In this document: one piece after another, positions 1-6,184 of the stretch | Numbering within the stretch: position 1 is the first letter of the stretch | Layout of the letters: each line of letters starts with the position of its first letter | Assembly (NCBI GenBank): GCA_023404705.1 | Contig: JAEYAU010000058.1 | Location: 1 to 18,248, forward strand | Reading direction: 5' to 3' | DNA: 18,248 bases | Source of the DNA: Pseudomonadota bacterium | GTDB lineage: Bacteria > Pseudomonadota > Alphaproteobacteria > Rhizobiales > Xanthobacteraceae | Notes under the pieces: model-generated | Told to the model about the DNA's origin: nothing | The model's database searches: none | The model's input: the letters and a program-made list of their open reading frames with translations, nothing else | Made by a program: the position numbers and the translations under genes

Positions 1-440
1 GGGGCCCGCCAGTCCCCCGGGGGGCGCTCGGCGGAATGAGCGCCTGAGCACACTACGAACGCCTCGGCCGACCGAGCACACCCCTACGAAGAAAGCGCGT
101 TCATCTCCGCGGCGCTGCGCGCCCGGAGCTTTGCGGCCGTTTCTCCCCCGAGGGGGATGGAGCGCCGAGAGGCGCCAGCCCGCTTTTGTGCCGAGCGGGC
201 TTGTTGTCCCAGGTGTGCTAATCCCGAGACGTGGCCGGGCTTTCTCCGACCAGGGCTGCGCTATTATTGCCGGCGCCGCCCGGGGTCCCTATTAGAGCCG
301 AGGACCCCTGCGCCTCTAGGCGCTCCACCACAGCCGGCATGCTCCGTCTGATCAGACCGGAACTGCTGCGGCCGTCTCCTGCTCCGTCGCGGCGATTCCG
401 GAAGACGCCCCTCATGAGCAGGAGTGACGCGAGTATGCGC

Positions 441-457
441 GCCTTCGCGCCGAAGGC
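441..457. repeat. GC-rich 7-bp stem, 3-nt loop
   Basis: Arms GCCTTCG (441-447) and CGAAGGC (451-457) flank a CGC loop. It lies about 57 nt beyond the stop codon of the transketolase C-half gene, so it could form in the 3' end of that minus-strand transcript. No T-run follows it on the minus strand, so a classical intrinsic terminator is not supported. Confidence 0.4.
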
Positions 458-467
458 AAGAGGCTTG

Positions 468-486
468 TTTTCTGTAAACCAGAAAA
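468..486 (-). terminator. Possible weak 3' stem-loop after the transketolase operon
   Basis: Perfect 7-bp arms TTTTCTG (468-474) and CAGAAAA (480-486) with a 5-nt loop sit 28 nt beyond the stop codon of the minus-strand transketolase C-half gene. It is one of the few AT-rich spots nearby. The stem is AT-rich and no U-tract follows, so it is at best a weak terminator or a transcript-end stabiliser. A second stem-loop lies just beyond at 441-457. Confidence 0.3.
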
Positions 487-513
487 ATCAACCCCAGGTG
501 CCCTGCATCCGCG

Positions 514-1512
514 TCAGGCAAGCCATTCCTTGATCCGCCGGGCCATCGCGGCGGCCGAGATGCCGTAGCGCTCGTGCAGCGTCGGCAGCGCGCCGGCCTC
601 CAGGAATGCGTCAGGCAGCGCGATCTGGCGGAAGCGCGCGGGGCGGACGTCGTTGCGCAGCATCGCCCCGGCAACCGCTTCACCGAGCCCGCCGATCTCG
701 GTGTGGTTCTCGGCCACGACTACGAGGCGGCCGGGCTTGCCAGCCATCCGCAGGATCGTCTCCTCGTCGAGCGGCTTGATCGTAGGCGTGTGCAGCACCG
801 CGACGCTGATACTGTCGGCCGTGAGCAACTCTGCAGTCTCCAGCGCCCGCATGGTCATCAGGCCCGATGCGACGATCAGCACCTCGGCGCCGTCGCGCAG
901 CAGCTTCGCCTTGCCGAGCTCGAACCGATAGTCGTAGGCGTCGAGCACGACCGGCACCTGGCCGCGCAGCAGCCGCATATAGGCGGGCCCGCGATGCGCC
1001 GCGAGCGCGGGCACGACCTGGGAGATCTCGTGCGCATCGCAGGGATCGATCACCACCATGTTCGGCATGGCGCGGAACAGCGCGAGGTCCTCGGCCGCCT
1101 GGTGGCTCGGGCCATAGCCCGAGGTCAGGCCCGGCAGCGCGCAGGCGATCTTCACGTTGCGGTTCTCTTCCGCGATCGTCTGATGGATGAAGTCGTAGGC
1201 GCGGCGCGACGCGAACACCGCATAAGTTGTCGCGAAGGGCATGAAGCCCTCGGCCGCGAGGCCGGAGGCAGCGCCGAACAGAAGCTGCTCGGCCATGCCC
1301 ATCTGGTAATAGCGGTCCGGGAACGCGGCCGCGAACACGTGCAGATCGGTGTACTTGCCGAGGTCGGCCGTCATGCCGATGACATCCTCGCGCGTGCGCG
1401 CGAGCTCGACCAGCGCATGCCCGAACGGCGCCGGCGCGGTCTTCTGTCCCTCGGCCGCGATCGAGGCGATCATGGCCGAGGTGGTCAGGCGCGGTTTGCC
1501 AGGGGCCGTCAT
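514..1512 (-). CDS. Transketolase-family protein, C-terminal half (split transketolase)
   Basis: A 332-residue protein covering the pyrimidine-binding and C-terminal domains of transketolase. It should pair with the N-half encoded just upstream to make a thiamine-diphosphate enzyme that moves two-carbon ketol units between sugar phosphates or related ketoses. The segment MGMAEQ (residues 71-76) carries Glu75, the conserved glutamate that activates the cofactor. GYGPSHQAAEDLALFR is a typical transketolase/DXS-family stretch. The start was chosen at the ATG at 1512, which overlaps the previous stop as ATGA and implies translational coupling. A longer frame reaches 1554, but its extra 14 residues lie inside the upstream gene and are not conserved-looking. 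Split transketolases often sit in specialised sugar pathways rather than the housekeeping pentose phosphate route. The substrate is unknown. Confidence 0.92.
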   Translation of the reverse strand: MTAPGKPRLTTSAMIASIAAEGQKTAPAPFGHALVELARTREDVIGMTADLGKYTDLHVFAAAFPDRYYQMGMAEQLLFGAASGLAAEGFMPFATTYAVFASRRAYDFIHQTIAEENRNVKIACALPGLTSGYGPSHQAAEDLALFRAMPNMVVIDPCDAHEISQVVPALAAHRGPAYMRLLRGQVPVVLDAYDYRFELGKAKLLRDGAEVLIVASGLMTMRALETAELLTADSISVAVLHTPTIKPLDEETILRMAGKPGRLVVVAENHTEIGGLGEAVAGAMLRNDVRPARFRQIALPDAFLEAGALPTLHERYGISAAAMARRIKEWLA

Positions 1513-2348
1513 GCCCGCCTCCCCGCGTCGAGCGCGTCCAGCGCGAGTTGCCATTCATTCGCCTCGACGCGAATGAAGTGGCTCTTCTCGCGGCTCTCGA
1601 GGAACGGGACGCCCTTCCCCATCAGGGTATCCGCGATGATCATGCGCGGCCGCCGCGCGGCATCGGCCTTGGCGGCGTCGAAGGCCGCCACCACTGCGGC
1701 GAGGTCGTTGCCATCGACGCGCTGCGCGAACCAGCCGAAGGCCGTGAGCTTGTCGGCGAGCGGCTCGAAGCCCATGACTTGCCGCGAGGGCCCGTCCGCC
1801 TGCTGGTTGTTCACGTCGATGATGGCGATCAGGTTGTCGAGCCCGTAATGCGCGGCTGACATGATGGCTTCCCAGACCGAGCCCTCGTTGAGCTCGCCGT
1901 CCGAGAACAGCATGTAGACGCGCGCGTCCGAGCGTTTGCGCTTGAGCCCGAGTGCCATGCCGACCGCGATGCTCAGGCCGAGACCGAGCGATCCGCCCGA
2001 CATCTCCATGCCGGGCGTGTAGGACGCCATCCCGGACATCGGCAGCCGGCTGTCGTCGCTGCCATAGGTCTCGAGCTCGGTTTCCGGGATGATCCCGGCT
2101 TCGATCAGCGCCGCGTAGAGCGCGATCGCGTAGTGACCGTTCGAGAGCAGGAAGCGGTCGCGCCCCTCCCATTCGGGATCGTCCGCGCGATACCGCATCG
2201 CGTGGAAGTAGGCGACCGCGAGCACGTCCGCGATATCGAGCGCCTGCGCGATATAGCCCTGCCCCTGCACCTCGCCCATGCGCACCGCATTGCGCCGGAT
2301 GTAATAGGCGCGATCCGCGAGGCTCTTGTTGGGGATGGCGTCAGCCAT
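1509..2348 (-). CDS. Transketolase, N-terminal (thiamine diphosphate-binding) half
   Basis: A 279-residue protein, the expected size for the N-subunit of a two-part transketolase. It binds the diphosphate end of thiamine diphosphate with Mg2+. The motif runs SDGE (149-152) to Asn-Asn (180-181), matching the GDG-X(25-30)-NN signature with Ser in place of the first Gly. His72 in SNGHYAIALY and the GGSLGLGLSIAVGMALG segment (118-134) are also typical. The ATG at 2348 overlaps the end of the upstream SDR gene by 8 bp, and the stop overlaps the C-half start by 4 bp, so the three genes should be made together. Candidate roles, by analogy with split transketolases of the apulose-4-phosphate or sulfosugar type, are inference only. 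No kinase, transporter or regulator lies beside it to name the sugar. Confidence 0.93.
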   Translation of the reverse strand: MADAIPNKSLADRAYYIRRNAVRMGEVQGQGYIAQALDIADVLAVAYFHAMRYRADDPEWEGRDRFLLSNGHYAIALYAALIEAGIIPETELETYGSDDSRLPMSGMASYTPGMEMSGGSLGLGLSIAVGMALGLKRKRSDARVYMLFSDGELNEGSVWEAIMSAAHYGLDNLIAIIDVNNQQADGPSRQVMGFEPLADKLTAFGWFAQRVDGNDLAAVVAAFDAAKADAARRPRMIIADTLMGKGVPFLESREKSHFIRVEANEWQLALDALDAGRRA

Positions 2349-3093
2349 GGATCAGCATGCCCCCGTTCACGTCGATGACGGCGCCCGTGATGTAGCGCGA
2401 GAGATCGGAGGCAAGGAACAGATAGGCGCCCGCGACGTCCGTGGCCTCGCCGAGACGGCCGAGGGGAATGCCCTTGATGATCTCGGCGCGCATCGCGTCG
2501 GTGAGCTTGTCGCCCGTGATGTCGGTCTGGATCAGCCCCGGCGTGATGCAGTTGACGCGGATGCCGTCAGGCCCGAGCTCGCGCGCCATCGCTTTGGCGA
2601 GGCCGAGCACGCCGGCTTTCGCGGCCGAATAGTGCGGCCCGCCGAAGATCCCGCCCCCGCGTTGCGCCGAGACCGAGGACATGCAGACGATCGCGCCGCT
2701 CTTGCGCGCGCGCATCTGCGGGATCACGGCCTGCGAGAGGTTGAGAACGCCGCGCAGGTTGACGTCGAGGATGCGGTCCCAGCTCGCGGCGTCGATCTCC
2801 ATGATCCGCACCGGCTGCGTGACGCCCGCATTGTTGATCAGGATGTCGATGCTGCCGAAGTCATCGAGCACCGTTCCGATCGCGGTCCGGCAACTCTCCG
2901 CGTCGGTCACGTCGCAGCGTGCGCCGAGATGCCCTGCGCCCAGCTCGGACGCGGCCGCCACCGCTGCCTTGCCGTCGATGTCGAGGATTGCCACGCGCGC
3001 GCCCTGCTCGGCGAACAGCCGCGCCGTCGCGAGCCCGATGCCGCGCCGGCTGGCAGCGCCCGAAATGACGGCTGTCTTGTTCTTCAGCAGCAT
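2341..3093 (-). CDS. Short-chain dehydrogenase/reductase (classical SDR)
   Basis: A 250-residue classical SDR, a Rossmann-fold NAD(P)-dependent alcohol or ketone oxidoreductase in the cytoplasm. Visible signatures are the cofactor loop SGAASRRGIG (11-20), NNAG (87-90), catalytic Ser140, and the YSAAK motif with Tyr155 and Lys159. PGLIQTDI follows, and the C-terminal ITGAVIDVNGG is typical of FabG-like members. Asp38 near the end of strand 2 (AILDID) suggests NAD(H) preference. The start at 3093 was chosen because GGGACAGG precedes it and the Rossmann strand begins there. The frame stays open to 3288, but that extension carries no SDR features. As first gene of the SDR-transketolase operon it probably oxidises a polyol or ketose feeding the transketolase. 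The name 3-oxoacyl-ACP reductase would be automatic rather than supported. Confidence 0.93.
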   Translation of the reverse strand: MLLKNKTAVISGAASRRGIGLATARLFAEQGARVAILDIDGKAAVAAASELGAGHLGARCDVTDAESCRTAIGTVLDDFGSIDILINNAGVTQPVRIMEIDAASWDRILDVNLRGVLNLSQAVIPQMRARKSGAIVCMSSVSAQRGGGIFGGPHYSAAKAGVLGLAKAMARELGPDGIRVNCITPGLIQTDITGDKLTDAMRAEIIKGIPLGRLGEATDVAGAYLFLASDLSRYITGAVIDVNGGMLIHG

Positions 3094-3135
3094 CCTGTCC
3101 CGCCCTACGTCTCGGTTGATCCCGCACGCTAGGTG

Positions 3136-3154
3136 CAGCGGATCCGCACCGCTG
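3136..3154. promoter_or_regulatory. Inverted repeat in the SDR-transketolase upstream region
   Basis: Arms CAGCGG (3136-3141) and CCGCTG (3149-3154) are separated by 7 bp and include the 10-bp palindrome GCGGATCCGC. The repeat lies about 43 bp upstream of the SDR start, inside the 82-bp gap after the hydrolase gene. That position suits an operator for a local sugar-responsive repressor, but no such regulator is in the window, and 6-bp arms in GC-rich DNA can occur by chance. Confidence 0.25.
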
Positions 3155-3175
3155 GCAAGACGGAATACGACCCGA

Positions 3176-3973
3176 TCACCGGCCGGCCAGGAAATCGAGG
3201 ATGATCTCGCTCGCGCCGAACGCGTCGAGGTCGTTATGGTTCGCGCCCGGCAGCCGCACGAAACGTTTCGGCTCGCGCGCCTGCGCATAGAGCCGCTCGC
3301 CGAAGCGGATCGGCACCACGCCGTCGCGCTCGCCGTGCACGATCAGCACGGGCACGGTGATCCGGCCGATGCGCGCGTCCGAGCGAAACGGATCCTTGAT
3401 CAGCCAGCGCACCGGCAGAAACGGATAATGCGCGGCGCCCACGTCCGCGGCCGAGCTGAACGGCGCCTGTAATGCGATCCGCGCCACCGGCCGCGCGGCC
3501 GCGAGCGCCACCGCCACCGCGCTGCCGAGCGACTCGCCCCACAGCACGATCCGCTCGGCCGGATAGCGCGCGGCCGCGAAGTCGTAGGCCGCGCGCGCAT
3601 CCGCGATCAGCCCCTCCTCGCTCGGCGACCCGCTCGATCCGCCATAGCCGCGATAGCTGAGCGCGACGAGGCCGAGGCCGCGCGCGCGGAGCTTGTCGAA
3701 CACGTGCACGCGATGACGAATGGCGCCGCCATTGCCCTGGAAGTAGAGCACCACGGGCGCGCCCTCGCGCGGCGGCATGTGCCACGCGATCACGGTCGCG
3801 CCGTCGGCGGTGCGCAACTCCACCTCTTCGGCCTGCGGCAGACCCGCATCGGCCGGCGGCACGCGCAGCGTATCCGGGAAGTACATCAGCGAGCGCTGCG
3901 CCACATACATCAGCGCGAGCAGCGCGCCGTAGCCCAGCACCAGGATCAGCAGGATGCTCTTGAGAGCCGTCAT
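3176..3973 (-). CDS. Alpha/beta hydrolase with N-terminal membrane anchor (Bem46/ABHD13-like)
   Basis: A 265-residue serine hydrolase. Residues 5-25 form one hydrophobic segment, so the protein is probably anchored in the inner membrane with the catalytic domain outside the lipid. The catalytic triad is visible: Ser148 in the nucleophile elbow GESLG (146-150), Asp217 in HGERDGVVP, and His246 in GANHND. The oxyanion region is YFQGNGG (77-83). Length and order match the Bem46/ABHD13 family found widely in bacteria, whose substrates are mostly unknown. The start at 3973 begins directly before the membrane segment; a longer frame to 4327 overlaps the divergent small gene and looks random. No strong ribosome site precedes it. 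It is divergent from the small acidic gene at 4043, with 69 bp between the starts. Confidence 0.9.
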   Translation of the reverse strand: MTALKSILLILVLGYGALLALMYVAQRSLMYFPDTLRVPPADAGLPQAEEVELRTADGATVIAWHMPPREGAPVVLYFQGNGGAIRHRVHVFDKLRARGLGLVALSYRGYGGSSGSPSEEGLIADARAAYDFAAARYPAERIVLWGESLGSAVAVALAAARPVARIALQAPFSSAADVGAAHYPFLPVRWLIKDPFRSDARIGRITVPVLIVHGERDGVVPIRFGERLYAQAREPKRFVRLPGANHNDLDAFGASEIILDFLAGR

Positions 3974-4042
3974 GACGTGGGCTGAATGAACCTGAGGAAC
4001 CGGACCGGCGACCAACGACACGCAGGCCCAGCGGGGAGATCC

Positions 4043-4225
4043 ATGCCACGCCAGACCGTTCCCGTCATCAGCCCCGAAAACGCCGATGCCGCGGCCGAGG
4101 CCGCGCAGCAGGAGGCGAGGCGCAAGAAGCCGGAGCCTGCCGAGGATTCCGACGACGGTGGCATTGTCGGCGACGTCGTGGAGGTCGTGGTCGACGTGAT
4201 CGCCGGTCTGTTGAGCGACAGCTGA
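4043..4225 (+). CDS. Small acidic hypothetical protein, 60 residues
   Basis: I do not recognise this family. The ATG at 4043 is preceded by GGGGAG at a suitable distance, which is why it was preferred to the in-frame ATG at 3986. The protein has three parts: a short polar N-terminus; an Ala/Glu/Lys-rich middle (about 13-30) likely to be helical; and an acidic patch followed by the hydrophobic tail GGIVGDVVEVVVDVIAGLLS (about 39-58). The tail has regularly spaced acidic residues among Val/Ile, suggesting an amphipathic or membrane-associated element. It is divergent from the hydrolase gene and shares its 69-bp upstream region. Being real rather than chance rests on the ribosome site and the sensible composition. 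Confidence 0.55.
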   Translation: MPRQTVPVISPENADAAAEAAQQEARRKKPEPAEDSDDGGIVGDVVEVVVDVIAGLLSDS

Positions 4226-4390
4226 CACTCTCCGAATACGGAACACCCCGAGATCGCGTGGGTTGAACCCGGTTGCCGTCGGCACATCGGCTTGCCATCG
4301 CATGTCTGCTGTGTAGGTTCGGCTCATCCTTGAGCCGCACAGCCGAAGCGGCTTCCAGCCCTGTTCGGCCTGCTGTCGCGGGAGGCTGCC

Positions 4391-6058
4391 GTTACGCTCG
4401 ATCAGAACCTCCCGGCCGGCGCCTTCTCACCGTTCCGGAACGGGCTTTTCCGCGCGGTCTGGGTCGCCAACCTCATCTCCAACTTCGGCGGGCTGATCCA
4501 GGCCGTGGGCGCGGCCTGGCTGATGACCTCGCTGACGCATTCGGCCGGTCTGGTCGCGCTGGTGCAATCCTCGACCACGCTGCCGATCATGCTCTTCTCG
4601 CTGGCCTCCGGCGCCATCGCGGACAATTACGAGAAGCGCACCGTGATGCTGGTGGCGCAGCTCTTCATGATCACGGCCTCGGTGCTGCTGACGATCTGCG
4701 CTTTCCTGGGCCTGATCGCGCCGTGGAGCCTGCTGACCTTCACGTTCCTGATCGGCTGCGGCCTCGCGCTCAACAACCCGGCCTGGCAGTCCTCGGTGCG
4801 GGACATGGTCCCGCGCCAGGATCTGCCGCAGGCGATCGCACTCAACAGCGTCGGCATGAACATCGCGCGCAGCGTCGGGCCCGCGCTGGGCGGAACGATC
4901 GTTGCGGCGGCCGGCGCCGCGGCGGCCTTTGCAGCGAACGCCTTGAGCTACGTCGCCATCATCTTCGTGCTGCTGGGCTGGAAGCCGCAACGCCAGGAGC
5001 GCGTGCTGCCACCGGAGCCGCTCGGCTCGGCCATGCGCGCGGGGCTGCGCTTCGTCGCCATGTCGCCCGCGATCCGCGCGGTCCTGTTTCGCGCCGGCGT
5101 GTTCGGCTTCGCGGGCGGCGCATTGCAGGCACTGATGCCGCTGATCGCGCGCGATCTCGTCGGCGGCGGTCCGGTGACCTTCGGCCTGCTGCTCGGCGCC
5201 TTCGGCCTCGGCGCGATCGGCGGCGGCCTCTCGAGCGCACGCGTCCGCTACAAGCTGGGTACCGAGGGGCTGGTGCGCCTCTCGTTCCTCGGCTTTGCGA
5301 TCGCGGCGCTCGTCGCGGCCTACAGCGCCTGGACTCCCGTAACGATGCTCGCGACCGCGCTCGCCGGCGCCTGCTGGGTGCTGGCGCTCTCCTCGTTCAA
5401 CATCGCGGTGCAGGTGTCGTCGCCGCGCTGGGTGGTCGGCCGCACGCTCGCGCTGTATCAGACCGCGGCCTTCGGCGGCATGGCGGTGGGGAGCTGGAAC
5501 TGGGGCCTGCTGACCGAGCTGTTCGGACTGAGCGAGGCGCTGGCGATCTCCGCATTGATCCACTTCGCGGCTGTGCTGGTCGGCCTGCGCTGGCCCTTGC
5601 CCGACAACGAGGACACCAATCTCGAGCCGCTCAACCGCTGGAAGGAGCCGAGCCTCGGGCTCGAGATCCTGCCGCGCAGCGGACCGATCGTGGTCACCAT
5701 CGAGTATCGCATCCGCGCCGAGGACACGCGCGAGTTCCTCGCCCTGATGGCCGAGCGCCGCCGCATCCGCCGCCGCGACGGCGCGCGCCACTGGCATTTG
5801 CTGCGCGATCTCGGCGATCCCGAGCTCTGGACCGAGCGCTACGACACGCCGACCTGGCTCGACTATGTGCGCATCTCCCAGCGCATCACCCATGCCGACG
5901 CCACGATCGTCGACCGCCTGCGCGAGCTGCACCAGGGCGGCGACCCGCCCCGCGTCCGCCGCCGCATCGAGCGCCAGCCCATCGCGGCACCCGGAATGGG
6001 CGTCACGAACCATGTGGACGAGGAGCCGACGACGGATCCGACACAGGCGCCGGGATAA
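4391..6058 (+). CDS. MFS transporter of the PF05977 (MFS_3) type with C-terminal soluble domain; start codon unclear
   Basis: A major facilitator efflux-type transporter, inner membrane, substrate unknown. The N-terminal pattern SPFRNGLFRAVWVANLISNF then IQAVGAAWLMTSL is typical of this family. About a dozen hydrophobic segments follow, with ALNNPAWQSSVRDMVP and ALNSVGMNIARSVGPALGG in the expected places. From about 5681 the protein becomes soluble (VVTIEYRIRAEDTREFLALM), resembling the antibiotic-monooxygenase-like tail seen in these transporters. The start is odd. Conserved homologous sequence begins well before the first ordinary start (GTG at 4505). The frame is open from 4334, and a GGAGG at 4381-4385 sits in front of GTT (4391) and ACG (4394), not ATG/GTG/TTG. 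CTG codons at 4361, 4370 and 4373 are alternatives. I place the start at 4391 provisionally. Confidence 0.88.
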   Translation, partial: VTLDQNLPAGAFSPFRNGLFRAVWVANLISNFGGLIQAVGAAWLMTSLTHSAGLVALVQSSTTLPIMLFSLASGAIADNYEKRTVMLVAQLFMITASVLLTICAFLGLIAPWSLLTFTFLIGCGLALNNPAWQSSVRDMVPRQDLPQAIALNSVGMNIARSVGPALGGTIVAAAGAAAAFAANALSYVAIIFVLLGWKPQRQERVLPPEPLGSAMRAGLRFVAMSPAIRAVLFRAGVFGFAGGALQALMPLIARDLVGGGPVTFGLLLGAFGLGAIGGGLSSARVRYKLGTEGLVRLSFLGFAIAALVAAYSAWTPVTMLATALAGACWVLALSSFNIAVQVSSPRWVVGRTLALYQTAAFGGMAVGSWNWGLLTELFGLSEALAISALIHFAAVLVGLRWPLPDNEDTNLEPLNRWKEPSLGLEILPRSGPIVVTIEYRIRAEDTREFLALMAERRRIRRRDGARHWHLLRDLGDPELWTERYDTPTWLDYVRISQRITHADATIVDRLRELHQGGDPPRVRRRIERQPIAAPGMGVTNHVDEEPTTDPTQAPG

Positions 6059-6084
6059 AGAGGCGAGTCACGAGTGCATCGACT

Positions 6085-6171
6085 TCCGTTCGTCCCCGCG
6101 AAAGCGGGGACCCAGAACGGCGAGCGCGCCACACGTGGCCCTGGATGCCCGCTTGCGCGGGCACGAACGGA
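6085..6171. repeat. Paired palindromic REP-like element between convergent genes
   Basis: Two hairpins face each other. The left one begins TCCGTTCGTCCCCGCG at 6085 and folds around AAAG onto CGGGGA. The right one, read on the minus strand from 6171, begins TCCGTTCGTGCCCGCG and folds around CAAG onto CGGGC. The outer ends are therefore inverted copies of one unit ('CCCGCG-aAAG-CGGG-CCAG' style), which I recognise as a dispersed intergenic palindrome common in alphaproteobacterial genomes. It lies in the 126-bp gap between the convergent transporter and pntB genes, so it may act as a two-way transcription terminator or mRNA 3'-end stabiliser. Confidence 0.75.
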
Positions 6172-6184
6172 GTGTGCGGTAGCC

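Larger units (their letters stand above)
1..513. other. Gene-free left-edge region rich in inverted repeats
   Basis: I see no convincing gene here. The few short open frames on either strand lack ribosome binding sites and resemble no family I know. The stretch is full of short perfect inverted repeats: 23-44 (7-bp arms), 162-175 (5-bp arms, GAGA loop), 177-201 (8-bp arms, 9-nt loop), 282-308 (7-bp arms), 310-323 (5-bp arms, TCTA loop), 346-357 (12-bp palindrome GTCTGATCAGAC), 376-424 (9-bp arms, 31-nt loop), 441-457 and 468-486. It could be a structured RNA, the 3' UTR of the transketolase operon on the minus strand, or a decayed element. No function can be assigned. Confidence 0.6.

Noticed and set aside
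144..157. TCCCCC-GA-GGGGGA palindrome as a terminator
   Set aside because: The 2-nt loop cannot form a stable hairpin as drawn, and no T-run follows.
218..415. Short minus-strand frame (65 codons) and others in the left-edge region
   Set aside because: No ribosome site, no family resemblance, and the stretch is crossed by inverted repeats.
4427..6013. A 528-codon minus-strand frame and a 678-codon plus-strand frame (4273-6309) over the MFS transporter
   Set aside because: Both give low-complexity Arg/Ala/Asp/Gln-rich products. The transporter frame shows real membrane helices and family motifs.
6085..6171. CRISPR repeat or attachment site
   Set aside because: Only two inverted, not directly repeated, units; no spacers and no integrase or cas genes nearby.
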